A stretch of DNA of 8,892 nt from Candidatus Solibacter sp. (GTDB lineage: Bacteria; Acidobacteriota; Terriglobia; Bryobacterales; Bryobacteraceae). The position numbers and the translations under genes are program-made. Location of the stretch: NCBI GenBank assembly GCA_017883345.1, contig JADGNT010000159.1, positions 1 to 8,892 of the forward strand, read 5' to 3'. Positions 1 through 7,200 of this stretch are shown in pieces. Each line of letters opens with the position of its first letter. The first letter of the stretch is position 1. The notes beneath the pieces are model-generated. The model ran no database searches and was not told the DNA's origin. It saw nothing but the letters and a program-made list of their open reading frames with translations.

Positions 1-293
1 CGTGCCGGCTAACGGCCGGGCGGGTTCGCAAGGGCTCGACGGAAAGTGCCACAGAAAATATACCGCCTCGCCGCAAGGTGGGGTAAGGGTGAAATGGTGC
101 GGTAAGAGCGCACCGCGGCAGAAGTAATTCTGCCGGCAGGGAAAACCCCACGCGGAGCAAGACCAAATAGGGGAGGAGGGACGGCCCGTCCCGCTAAACT
201 TCCGGGTAGGTCGCTAGAGCCGGTCAGTAATGGCCGGTCCAGATGAATGACTGCCGCCCGCAAGGGTACAGGAACCGGCTTACAGTCCGGCAG
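1..293 (+). ncRNA. rnpB: RNase P RNA, bacterial type A, 5'-truncated by the window edge
   Basis: This is the catalytic RNA of ribonuclease P, which removes 5' leaders from tRNA precursors. Several universally conserved blocks are visible in the right order: GAAAGTGCCACAGAAAA (42-58), GTAAGAGCGCACC (102-114), GGAGCAAGACCAAATAGG (154-171), GGGTAGGTCGCTAGAGCC (from about 204) and AGATGAATGACTGCC (241-255), then the closing GAACCGGCTTACAG (272-285). These match the E. coli-like type A molecule closely. The 5' strand of P1 and the first helices lie before base 1. The 3' end is set by analogy with E. coli at about 293 and may be off by several bases. No hairpin with a T-tract follows, so termination or 3' processing is not evident. 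The end overlaps the last codons of the convergent metalloprotease gene. Confidence 0.95.
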
Positions 294-870
294 CTAAACG
301 TTTTCGATCGTTCTGGGACATGCCTGGGTGCTTTCGGATGTCCTCCCGCCGCTCTAGCTTACGTGCGTAACGTGCAAAATATTCAGCGATATCTCCGCCA
401 TATTGAAAGTTGTACATGATGTCGTCGAAGTTCGCCGTGTGCCCCAACCCCAAGGCGTGGCCAGTCTCGTGCAAGCACGTCAGGTACACCGTCGCCTCCC
501 GCAAGAGTCCCTCGCCGGGGTCGGGACGGACAAAAACATCCCCGCCGCGCGTTTCCCCATACAGCCCGGCGCGGCGCGACACCCAATAAATCTTGATGAT
601 CGCCTGATTTTTCTCCGCCGTCCGCTCCACGTGGAGTTTGCCATCCGATGCCGCCTGCCAGGCCTCCATCGCCCACTGTGCCAGGTCCGGATCACCGCCC
701 TTGCACCCCATCTCGGCCGGCCGCGCACAAGGCTCCACCCAATACTTCAATCCCCCCGCATGTGCCGCGCAAACCCCGGCAAACGCGAGCAAAACCGGGG
801 ACAGCAAACCCGGGGACAGACGGAACGTTTTCCAGTTTTCATCGTGCTCTCTCCGGTAGCCCGTCTTCAC
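280..870 (-). CDS. Small exported matrixin-like zinc metalloprotease
   Basis: The 196-aa product is a probable secreted metzincin peptidase. HETGHALGLGH at residues 134-144 is the HExxHxxGxxH zinc site (three His ligands, catalytic Glu135), and DDIMY (149-153) supplies the Met-turn with Met152. Cys48, Cys56 and Cys132 could form disulfides. The substrate cannot be inferred. The start is GTG at 870, with AAAGGTG 5 nt upstream. The N-terminus has an unusually long n-region (about 22 residues), a hydrophobic stretch at about 22-35 and an AHA-like cleavage site near 36-38. Residues about 11-22 are encoded by an interspersed repeat. An ATG at 842 has a good Shine-Dalgarno (GGAGAG) but is out of frame and stops after 31 codons, so the N-terminus may have suffered a 1-nt change. 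The stop codon lies within the 3' end of rnpB. The catalytic domain is clear; the exact start is not. Confidence 0.85.
   Translation of the reverse strand: MKTGYRREHDENWKTFRLSPGLLSPVLLAFAGVCAAHAGGLKYWVEPCARPAEMGCKGGDPDLAQWAMEAWQAASDGKLHVERTAEKNQAIIKIYWVSRRAGLYGETRGGDVFVRPDPGEGLLREATVYLTCLHETGHALGLGHTANFDDIMYNFQYGGDIAEYFARYARKLERREDIRKHPGMSQNDRKRLAAGL
806..840 (-). repeat. Interspersed repeat, copy A (inside the metalloprotease 5' coding region)
   Basis: Read on the minus strand, this copy contains GGAAAACGTTCCGTCTGTCC followed by CCGGGTTT. Over 30 bp (806-835) it is identical to copy C at 2831-2860. Over 35 bp it matches copy B at 917-951 with one difference. A partial second unit, CTGTCCCCGG plus TTTT, follows at 791-804 on the same strand and has one G fewer than the full copies. 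The dispersed, inverted arrangement resembles REP-type repeats mobilised by REP-associated transposases, but no such transposase is in the window, so the class is inference. Confidence 0.85.
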
Positions 871-875
871 CGTGT

Positions 876-882
876 CACCTTT
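876..882 (-). promoter_or_regulatory. Ribosome binding site for the metalloprotease GTG start
   Basis: AAAGGTG on the minus strand lies 5 nt upstream of the GTG at 870-868 and supports that start. It sits in the predicted loop of the inverted repeat pair formed by copies A and B. Confidence 0.55.
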
Positions 883-916
883 ACTTTGCAGTATGCCGCA
901 GCGGAAAAATCCCGGC

Positions 917-951
917 GAAAACCGGAAAACGTTCCGTCTGTCCCCGGGTTT
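917..951 (+). repeat. Interspersed repeat, copy B (between transporter and metalloprotease)
   Basis: This is the same 35-bp sequence as copy A in the opposite orientation, with a single difference at 923. A partial extra unit (CCCCCGGGTTTA, 953-964) follows directly and contains the TAA stop of the transporter gene (962-964 on the minus strand). Copies A and B are inverted around a 76-nt spacer that holds the Shine-Dalgarno and GTG start of the metalloprotease. In the minus-strand transcript the one difference would be a U-G wobble, so the stem could be continuous. Confidence 0.85.
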
Positions 952-961
952 ACCCCCGGGT

Positions 962-2404
962 TTACCAGATCCCCACCAGTTTCCACCACACCGGCCCGAT
1001 CCCCAGCCAGATCACCAGATTGACCAGCGAAATAAGAAACCCCAGCCGCCACCACTCCCCCTGCCGTACGTAGCCCGCCCCGAAGAAGACCGGCGCCGAC
1101 CCCGTACCGTAATGCGTCATGGCCGCGTTCAGGTTGGAAAAGTACGCCAGCGCGAGCGCCGCCATCATGGGCGGCACCCCGGCCGCCAGGGTTGCGGCCA
1201 GGAACGCCGGATAGAGCGCCGTGACGTGGCCCGTCATGCTGGCGAACCCGTAGTGCACGTAGCAGTACGCCGTCACCAGCGCCAGCAGCGCGACCGGCCA
1301 CGCCCAGCCATGCATCCCCGCGAACAGCCCGCCGCTCAACACCTTGATGGCGCCGTTCTCGTTCATCGCGTCCGACATCATCACCAGCGGCGCGAACCAG
1401 ATCAGGGCATCCCATGCCCGGTGCTCGGCCAACAGATCTTCCCACGCGATCACCCGCGCCAGCAGGAGCGCGCACAGACCGGTCAGCGCGACAAAGGTAT
1501 TCGGCACGCCGTGCCAAGGTGCGGTCACCCAGCCCGCCATCACGCCCAACATGATGGCCACCAGCCACTTCTCCGGCCGCTCCATGGGACCGCGCCGCGC
1601 CAGTTCCTGCCGCGCCATGGCGCGCGCCGCTTCCGTGTGCTGAATCTCCGGCCGAACCAGCCGGAACAGCAGCCACGGCACAATCGCCAGGGTCAGAAAT
1701 CCTGGTACGATCGATCCCGACAGCCACCGCCCCCACGTCAGTTCCACGTGCCCGATGTTGCGCGCGAACTCCGCGATCAGCGGATTCGCCGCCATCCCGG
1801 TGAGGAACATCGCCGACGCGGCATACGTCGTGTGGAACGACACCAGCATCAGGAACGACCCGATCTTGCCCGCCGTCGGCCCCGGCTCCGACCCGAAGGC
1901 GCTGGCCACAGAGCGCGTGATGGGAAACACTATGCCGCCCCCGCGCGCCGTATCCGACGGGATGAACGGCGCCAGCACCAGGTCCGCCGCGGCGAGGGAA
2001 TACCCCAGACGCAAGGGCGTCCGCCCGAAGCGTTCGATGAACCCATACCCCACCCTCGTGCCGAACCCAGTTTGCGTCACCGCGCGCGAAAACAGAAACG
2101 CGGTGAATATCATCCACACCGTGACGTTGCCGAACCCGGAGAGCACCCTGGCCGGCGTGAGCGTGCCGGTCAACGCCAGCAGCGTCATGGCGAGCAGGAC
2201 GCTCACCCCCATGCGGACCGGCTGCGCCACCAGCGCGATGATGGTCGAGGCGAAAATCGCGAACAAGCGCTCCTGCGCGGTGTTCATCCCAGGCAGCGCG
2301 AAAAAGTAGAGCAGGACGCCGGGCACTAGCACCACGGCCCAGCGCCACCACAGGCCGGGCGGTGTGCCACGCCGCTCAATTACGGGTTGTACGGTTGCGG
2401 ACAC
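962..2404 (-). CDS. DASS (SLC13/CitT-type) dicarboxylate or tricarboxylate transporter
   Basis: This 480-aa polytopic inner-membrane protein belongs to the divalent anion:Na+ symporter family, in the CitT/YbhI/plastid 2-oxoglutarate-malate translocator branch. These carry malate, succinate, 2-oxoglutarate, citrate or tartrate by symport or exchange. Evidence is the near full-length alternation of hydrophobic segments, PSDTARGGGIVFP at 149-161 (family signature normally PSNTAR) and MTHYGTGSAPVFFGAGYV at 429-446 (family THYGTG signature). The signature has Asp151 where Asn is usual. Length is normal and the protein ends in a typical Trp-rich tail. The start is GTG at 2404; no in-frame ATG lies upstream, and the next Met is residue 40, which would remove the first membrane segment. 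The ribosome binding site is weak. The gene is divergent from padR across 76 bp. The stop codon is inside repeat-derived sequence. Substrate is not determinable. Confidence 0.92.
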   Translation of the reverse strand: MSATVQPVIERRGTPPGLWWRWAVVLVPGVLLYFFALPGMNTAQERLFAIFASTIIALVAQPVRMGVSVLLAMTLLALTGTLTPARVLSGFGNVTVWMIFTAFLFSRAVTQTGFGTRVGYGFIERFGRTPLRLGYSLAAADLVLAPFIPSDTARGGGIVFPITRSVASAFGSEPGPTAGKIGSFLMLVSFHTTYAASAMFLTGMAANPLIAEFARNIGHVELTWGRWLSGSIVPGFLTLAIVPWLLFRLVRPEIQHTEAARAMARQELARRGPMERPEKWLVAIMLGVMAGWVTAPWHGVPNTFVALTGLCALLLARVIAWEDLLAEHRAWDALIWFAPLVMMSDAMNENGAIKVLSGGLFAGMHGWAWPVALLALVTAYCYVHYGFASMTGHVTALYPAFLAATLAAGVPPMMAALALAYFSNLNAAMTHYGTGSAPVFFGAGYVRQGEWWRLGFLISLVNLVIWLGIGPVWWKLVGIW

Positions 2405-2425
2405 GAACGATCATTGTCTCTCATC

Positions 2426-2447
2426 CGCGCCCTTGACATGCGGCGCG
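2426..2447. promoter_or_regulatory. Inverted repeat around the -35 box, candidate operator
   Basis: CGCGCC (2426-2431) and GGCGCG (2442-2447) form a perfect 6-bp inverted repeat with a 10-bp spacer that includes the TTGACA box. PadR-family repressors bind dyad sites over their own promoters, so this is a candidate autoregulatory operator. In a GC-rich genome a 6-bp GC dyad can arise by chance, so confidence is low. Confidence 0.3.
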
Positions 2448-2462
2448 TTCCGTCCCTATACT
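2433..2462 (+). promoter_or_regulatory. Sigma70-type promoter of the padR-efflux operon
   Basis: TTGACA (2433-2438) is a perfect -35 box and TATACT (2457-2462) a near-perfect -10 box, separated by 18 bp. It points toward padR. Transcription would begin near 2468-2471, leaving a leader of only about 10-13 nt before the ATG at 2481. No comparable promoter was seen for the divergent transporter gene in the same 76-bp region. Confidence 0.8.
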
Positions 2463-2480
2463 CGAATCTCACACAGTCGC

Positions 2481-2819
2481 ATGTCGAAGACGAAGTCCGA
2501 TTCCCATAGCCTGCCGGCCGATCGCGATCTCTACTCCGGGCTGATTCGCCTGCACGTCCTGCATCACGCCGCCGAGGAGCCCATTTTCGGGCTCGGCATG
2601 ATCGAAGAACTGGGGCGGCACGGCTACCGGATCAGCCCGGGCAGCCTCTATCCGCTGCTCCACGGGCTGGAGAAGAAGGGCTATCTCCGCTCCACGCAAC
2701 AAAGGAATGGCAAGTCGCTGCGCAAGGTTTACCGCGCCACCGCTCTGGGACGGAAGGCTTTAGAGGCATCCACGATCAAGGTGCGCGAGTTGTTTCGAGA
2801 ACTCATGGAAGGCGTGTAA
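2481..2819 (+). CDS. PadR-family transcriptional regulator
   Basis: This 112-aa winged-helix regulator very probably controls the downstream efflux genes and its own promoter. The PadR signature is plain: the recognition-helix region SPGSLYPLLHGLEKKGYL at residues 52-69 and the wing and following helix VYRATALGRKAL at 83-94. Length is that of the short PadR subfamily, which has one C-terminal helix for dimerisation. The frame is open upstream to 2364, but that extension covers the promoter, so ATG 2481 is the correct start. No Shine-Dalgarno is visible between the predicted transcription start and the ATG, so translation may be almost leaderless. The gene ends 4 bp before the tolC start, implying one transcript. 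PadR proteins commonly sense drugs or phenolic compounds and repress adjacent transporters; the ligand here is unknown. Confidence 0.92.
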   Translation: MSKTKSDSHSLPADRDLYSGLIRLHVLHHAAEEPIFGLGMIEELGRHGYRISPGSLYPLLHGLEKKGYLRSTQQRNGKSLRKVYRATALGRKALEASTIKVRELFRELMEGV

Positions 2820-2823
2820 CGGA

Positions 2824-4224
2824 GTGATAACTGGAAAACGTTCCGTCTGTCCCCGGGTTTTGTTGCTGGCGTTGGCGGCTGCCGGGCCTGCCACCGGCCA
2901 GCAAACTCCCGCGCCGGGATCCCTGACGGTGGGCCAGGCGATCCAGCGCGCGCTCAAAAACTATCCTTCCATACGGGTTTCCCAGGAGCAGATCAATGCC
3001 GCGGCGGCCGGCATTCGCCTGGCGCGGACCGCCTATCTGCCCCACGCGGACGCGCTCGCCCAAGTCAATCGCGGCACCCGGAACAATGTCTTCGGACTGC
3101 TCCTGCCCCAGAGTGCGATCCCGTCAATCTCGGGCCCAGTGCTCGGTACCAACAATTTCGGCACCACCTGGGGCACCGCGCTCGGAGTGCTCGTCACTTG
3201 GGAGCCCTTCGACTTTGGGCTTCGCCGGGCCAATCTGGACGTGGCGAGTGCGCTCGAAGCCGAATCCGCGGCCGCCTTGAAACGCACGGAATACGAAATC
3301 GCGGTCGCCACCGCCGATGCGTGTCTGACGCTCGCCGCCGCGCAAGAGACCGTTCGGGCCGCGCAGGCCGGCGTGGATCGGGCCGGCGTCCTCCTGCGCA
3401 CGATCGCCGCGCAGGTCAACGCGCAGTTGCGGCCCGGGGCCGATGCTTCGCGCGCCGAGGCCGAACTGGCCGCCGCGCGCACCCAATGGATTCAGGCGCA
3501 GCAGGCCACCGATGTGGCGCGCGCCACGCTCTCCCAGTTCGTCGGCATACCGCCAGACCAGATCACCCTGGATGTTTCAGCGTGGCATCAATTGCCGCCG
3601 GAACAGGACGTCCCCGCCCTGGATCCCGCGAAGAATCCCGTCGCGCTGGAGCAGAACGCCGCGGTGGAAGAGACTCTGGCGCGCCTCAGAGCGTTGGAAC
3701 GATCCTACTTTCCCCGCTTCTATTTGCAGGGCTCCGCGTACGCCCGCGGCTCGGGCGCGGAGAACAACGGCAAAATTCTCGGCGGCCTCAATGGCCTCGC
3801 GCCCAACACGCAGAACTACGCCCTCGGGTTCACCGTGACCTTCCCGGTATCCGACTTGCCGTCCATTCGTGCCCGCCAGGCTGCGCAAACCGCAACCGTG
3901 CGCGCGCAGCAAGCCAGGAGCGAGCAGATCGCGACCGACCTGCGAGCCCAATGGAATCGCGCGGTGGCAATGTTGAATGGTGCGCGGCGCATCGCGGCCA
4001 ACACGCCGACGCAGGTTGCGGCGGCGCGTACCGCCACACAGCAGGCGACGGCCCGGTATGAGGCAGGTCTCGGAACCATTACGGAAGTCGCCGAGGCGCA
4101 GCGCTTGCTCACCCAGTCCGAGATCGACGACGCACTTGCCCGGCTCGCCGTCTGGCGCGGCTTGCTCGGCGTGGCCGCGGCCGCCGGCGATATCCAGCCC
4201 TTCGTCGCCGAGGCCGGCCGGTAA
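2824..4224 (+). CDS. TolC-family outer-membrane efflux protein
   Basis: The 466-aa protein should form the trimeric outer-membrane and periplasmic exit duct of the efflux system encoded with it. The mature part shows two OEP repeats, roughly residues 33-235 and 265-455. Both are Ala-, Gln- and Arg-rich with heptad-like helices, and they are joined by beta-strand segments such as 82-130 and 295-340. The start is GTG 2824, preceded by GGAAGG 11 nt upstream. It gives a standard signal peptide with a basic n-region, hydrophobic LLLALAAAGPATG (13-25) and cleavage near Gln26. The n-region (residues 2-12) is encoded almost entirely by repeat copy C, which is unusual. The gene lies 4 bp after padR and 6 bp before the RND gene. 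Outer-membrane component first and adaptor last is less common than the MFP-RND-OMF order. The transported substrate cannot be told. Confidence 0.93.
   Translation: MITGKRSVCPRVLLLALAAAGPATGQQTPAPGSLTVGQAIQRALKNYPSIRVSQEQINAAAAGIRLARTAYLPHADALAQVNRGTRNNVFGLLLPQSAIPSISGPVLGTNNFGTTWGTALGVLVTWEPFDFGLRRANLDVASALEAESAAALKRTEYEIAVATADACLTLAAAQETVRAAQAGVDRAGVLLRTIAAQVNAQLRPGADASRAEAELAAARTQWIQAQQATDVARATLSQFVGIPPDQITLDVSAWHQLPPEQDVPALDPAKNPVALEQNAAVEETLARLRALERSYFPRFYLQGSAYARGSGAENNGKILGGLNGLAPNTQNYALGFTVTFPVSDLPSIRARQAAQTATVRAQQARSEQIATDLRAQWNRAVAMLNGARRIAANTPTQVAAARTATQQATARYEAGLGTITEVAEAQRLLTQSEIDDALARLAVWRGLLGVAAAAGDIQPFVAEAGR
2825..2860 (+). repeat. Interspersed repeat, copy C (start of the tolC-like gene)
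   Basis: Positions 2831-2860 are identical over 30 bp to copy A read on the opposite strand. With the bases just upstream the match is 36 bp with one difference (TGATAACTGG here, TGAAAACTGG in copy A). The repeat begins inside the GTG start codon of the tolC-like gene and encodes its residues 2-12, including the basic residues of the signal peptide. Confidence 0.85.
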
Positions 4225-4230
4225 ACCAAC

Positions 4231-7200
4231 ATGCGCCTTGTCCTGGCAGCTCTGAGCAGACCGATGACCGTCCTGGTCGCGCTGATCGCGATCGCCCTCT
4301 GCGCCGTGCTCGCTCTGGAGCGCATGCCCGTCGATATCTTTCCGCAAGTCGGCGACCCGGCGATCTACGTGGCCCAGCCCTATGGCGGCATGGATCCCGC
4401 GCAGATGGAAGGCTACCTGACGTATTACTACGAGTACCACTTCCTCTACATCACGGGCATCGATCACGTGGAGAGCAAGAGCATTCAAGGCGCCGCGCTC
4501 ATGAAATTGGTATTTCATGAGGGCACCAACCTGAGCCAGGCGATGTCCGAAACCGTCGGCTACGTAAACCGCGCCCGCGCATTCATGCCCCCGGGAACCG
4601 TGCCGCCGTTCATCACGCGTTTCGACGCAGGCAGCGTGGCCGTCGGCCAGTTGATCTTCAGCAGCGCGGCCAGAACCCAGGGGGAAATGCAGGATTTCGC
4701 GCTCAACCGCGTGCGTCCGCTGTTCGCCACTCTGCCCGGTGTTTCCGCGCCGCCCCCGTTCGGCGGGAACCAGCGGACCATCGTCATCACGCTGAATCCC
4801 GATAAGCTCCAGCAGTACGGCATCTCTCCCGACGAGGCGGTCGCAGCCGTCAGCCGGTCGAGCCTGGTGATGCCTTCGGGCAATATTTCGACGGGCACGC
4901 TCAACCGCATCGCCCGGACCAACGCCGGACTGGGCGGCAACCTGCCGGAACTTCTCGGCACGCCCATTCGGGCAAACTCGGGAACCACGGTCTACTTGCG
5001 CGATATCGGAACCATCGAAAACGGCACCGATCTCATCACGGCCTACGCGCACGTCAACGGTCGCCGCACGGTCTACATTCCGGTCACCAAGCGTGCCGAC
5101 GCCTCCACTCTATCGGTGATCAATGCCGTCAAGGCGGCCATTCCGGACTTCAAGAAAGCCGTACCCGACGATGTCGATGTCCGGCTGGAATTCGACCAGT
5201 CGCCGTATGTGCGGAATTCCATCCGCGGCCTGGTTATCGAGGGTCTGCTGGGAGCCGCGCTGACCGGCCTGATGGTGCTGATCTTCCTGCGCGATTGGCG
5301 CAGCGCGCTGATCGTCGTCCTCAACATTCCCTTTGCCCTGCTGAGCGCCGTGATTCTCCTCTGGGCGACCGGTCAAACCATCAACATCATGACCCTCGGG
5401 GGCCTCGCCCTAGCCGTCGGCGTTCTGGTGGACGAGGCGACGGTGGAGATCGAGAACATTCACACGCAGATGTTGCCGGGTGTCTCCCGCGCCCGTGCCG
5501 TGGTGGAGGCCTGTACGCGCACGGCCATGGCGCGGCTGCTCTCCATGTTCTGCATTCTGGCCGTCTTCGTTCCTTCGTTCTTCATGGTGGGCGTGGGGCG
5601 CCAGCTCTTTGTGCCGCTCTCTCTGGCAGTCGCATTCTCGATGATCGCTTCCTACCTGCTGTCCAGCAGTCTGGTGCCGGTCTTCTCGGCGTGGCTGATG
5701 AAAGAGGCCCACCGCGGCGAGGAGAAAGAAGGACTCTTCGGCCATCTGCGTTCGTTCTACGTGCGCTATCTCGGCGTCATCCTGCGTTTCCGGTGGCCTC
5801 TCGTATTGGGCTATCTCGCGGCATCTGCCGCCTTGCTGGCGATTCTGATTCCGCAAATGGGAACCGAGATCTTCCCCGATGTCGATGCCCCCATTCTGCG
5901 CATCCGCCTTCGCGCCCCCGCCGGAACCCGGGTGGAGGAGTCCGAGCGCCAGGTGCTGCGCGCGCTGGACGTCATCCGCCGCGACATCGGACCCGACAAC
6001 ATCGAGATCACCAGCGACTTCGTGGGCGTCGTACCGTCCAGCTACCCGGTGAATCTGATCCACCTGTTCACCAGCGGGCCCCAGGAAGCCGTCATCCAGA
6101 TCGCGCTGAAACCCGCCGCGCCCAGAGGCGAGCCGCTGCGCGAGAAACTGCGCGCCGGTCTCCGCCAGGCCCTCCCGGGCTCGCAGGTCTCGTTCGAAGC
6201 CGGCGACATCGTCAGCCAGGTGATGAGCTTCGGATCGCCGACGCCCATCGAAGTAGCCGTGCAGGGAGTCAGCCTGCAGGATGACACCGCCTACGCAGTG
6301 AAGGTGCAGGCGGAGATGGCCAAGCTCCCCTTCCTGCGCGATCTCCAGTACGCCCAGGAACTGAACTATCCCACGCTCGATATCACCATCGACCGCGAGC
6401 GCGCCGGCCAGTTCGGTCTGAGCATGGCGGACGTATCGCGCTCCATCGTGCCCGCCACATCCTCGTCCCGTTTCATCCAGCCGAACTACTGGCGCGATCC
6501 CGCGAGCGGGAACGCCTTTCAGATTCAGGTGCAGTTGCCGCAGAACCGCATGCAGGGCGCCGACGAACTGGGCAGGATACCCGTGATGCAGAACGGGCGC
6601 GCAGAAACGCGTTTGACCGACGTGGCCGCCATCAAATTTGGTACCATGCCGGGACTGATTGAAAGGTACAACGGCCAGCGCGTGGTCTCTCTCACCGCCA
6701 ACATCCACGGTCTGACCCTGGGTGAAGCGTCGCACAGGCTGAATGCCGCGCTGGCCCGCGTGGGCGCGCCGCCCAAAGGCGTGAGCGTCAAGTACCGGGG
6801 ACAGATTCCGCCGCTGGAACAAACCATATCCGGGCTGCGCGTTGGATTGCTGCTCGCCGTGCTGGTCATCTTCCTGCTGCTATCCGCCAACTTCCAATCC
6901 GTCCGCCTGGCCCTGGCCATCGTGCTCACCGTCCCCGCCGTGCTGTGCGGCGTAATTCTTATGCTGCGGATTACCGGCACCACGCTGAACGTGCAGTCCT
7001 TCATGGGCGCCATCATGGCCATCGGCATCGCCGTCGCCAATTCGATCCTGCTGGTCACCTTTGCCGAGCATTCCCGACGTACCGGAAAGCCGCTGTTCGA
7101 AGCCACCGAGGAAGGCGCCAGCGGCCGTTTGCGGGCGATTCTCATGACGGCGTCGGCCATGATCTGCGGCATGACGCCCATGGCCATCGGCTTCGGCGAA

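Noticed and set aside
9..263. Minus-strand open frame of about 84 codons opposite rnpB
   Set aside because: The region is a conserved structural RNA gene and the predicted peptide has no recognisable features.
872..2329. Long plus-strand open frame of about 485 codons opposite the transporter
   Set aside because: It is very rich in Arg, Pro, His and Gln with no recognisable domain, and is antisense to a clear DASS gene.
867..2351. Long minus-strand open frame of about 494 codons overlapping the transporter gene
   Set aside because: It is in another frame of the same strand, is rich in Arg, Gly and Ala without membrane segments or family motifs, and is explained by GC-rich codon bias in the true transporter frame.
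2446..2454. CGTTCCGTC between the promoter boxes, matching the repeat core
   Set aside because: Nine bases without flanking similarity are too few to call a repeat remnant.
2364..2480. Extended N-terminus for PadR
   Set aside because: The extra 39 codons run through the -35 and -10 boxes and into the start of the divergent transporter gene. The family domain begins after ATG 2481.
3577..5052. Minus-strand open frame of about 491 codons across the tolC-RND junction
   Set aside because: It is antisense to two well-supported genes and shows no domain signatures.
6794..6804. ACCGGGGACAG inside the RND gene, matching part of the interspersed repeat
   Set aside because: Only 11 bases match and they encode residues in a normal stretch of the pump just before TM8. 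Chance in GC-rich coding DNA is sufficient.
5410..6822. Minus-strand open frame of about 470 codons opposite the RND gene
   Set aside because: The His-, Gln-, Gly- and Arg-rich composition and lack of motifs mark it as a shadow of the RND coding frame.
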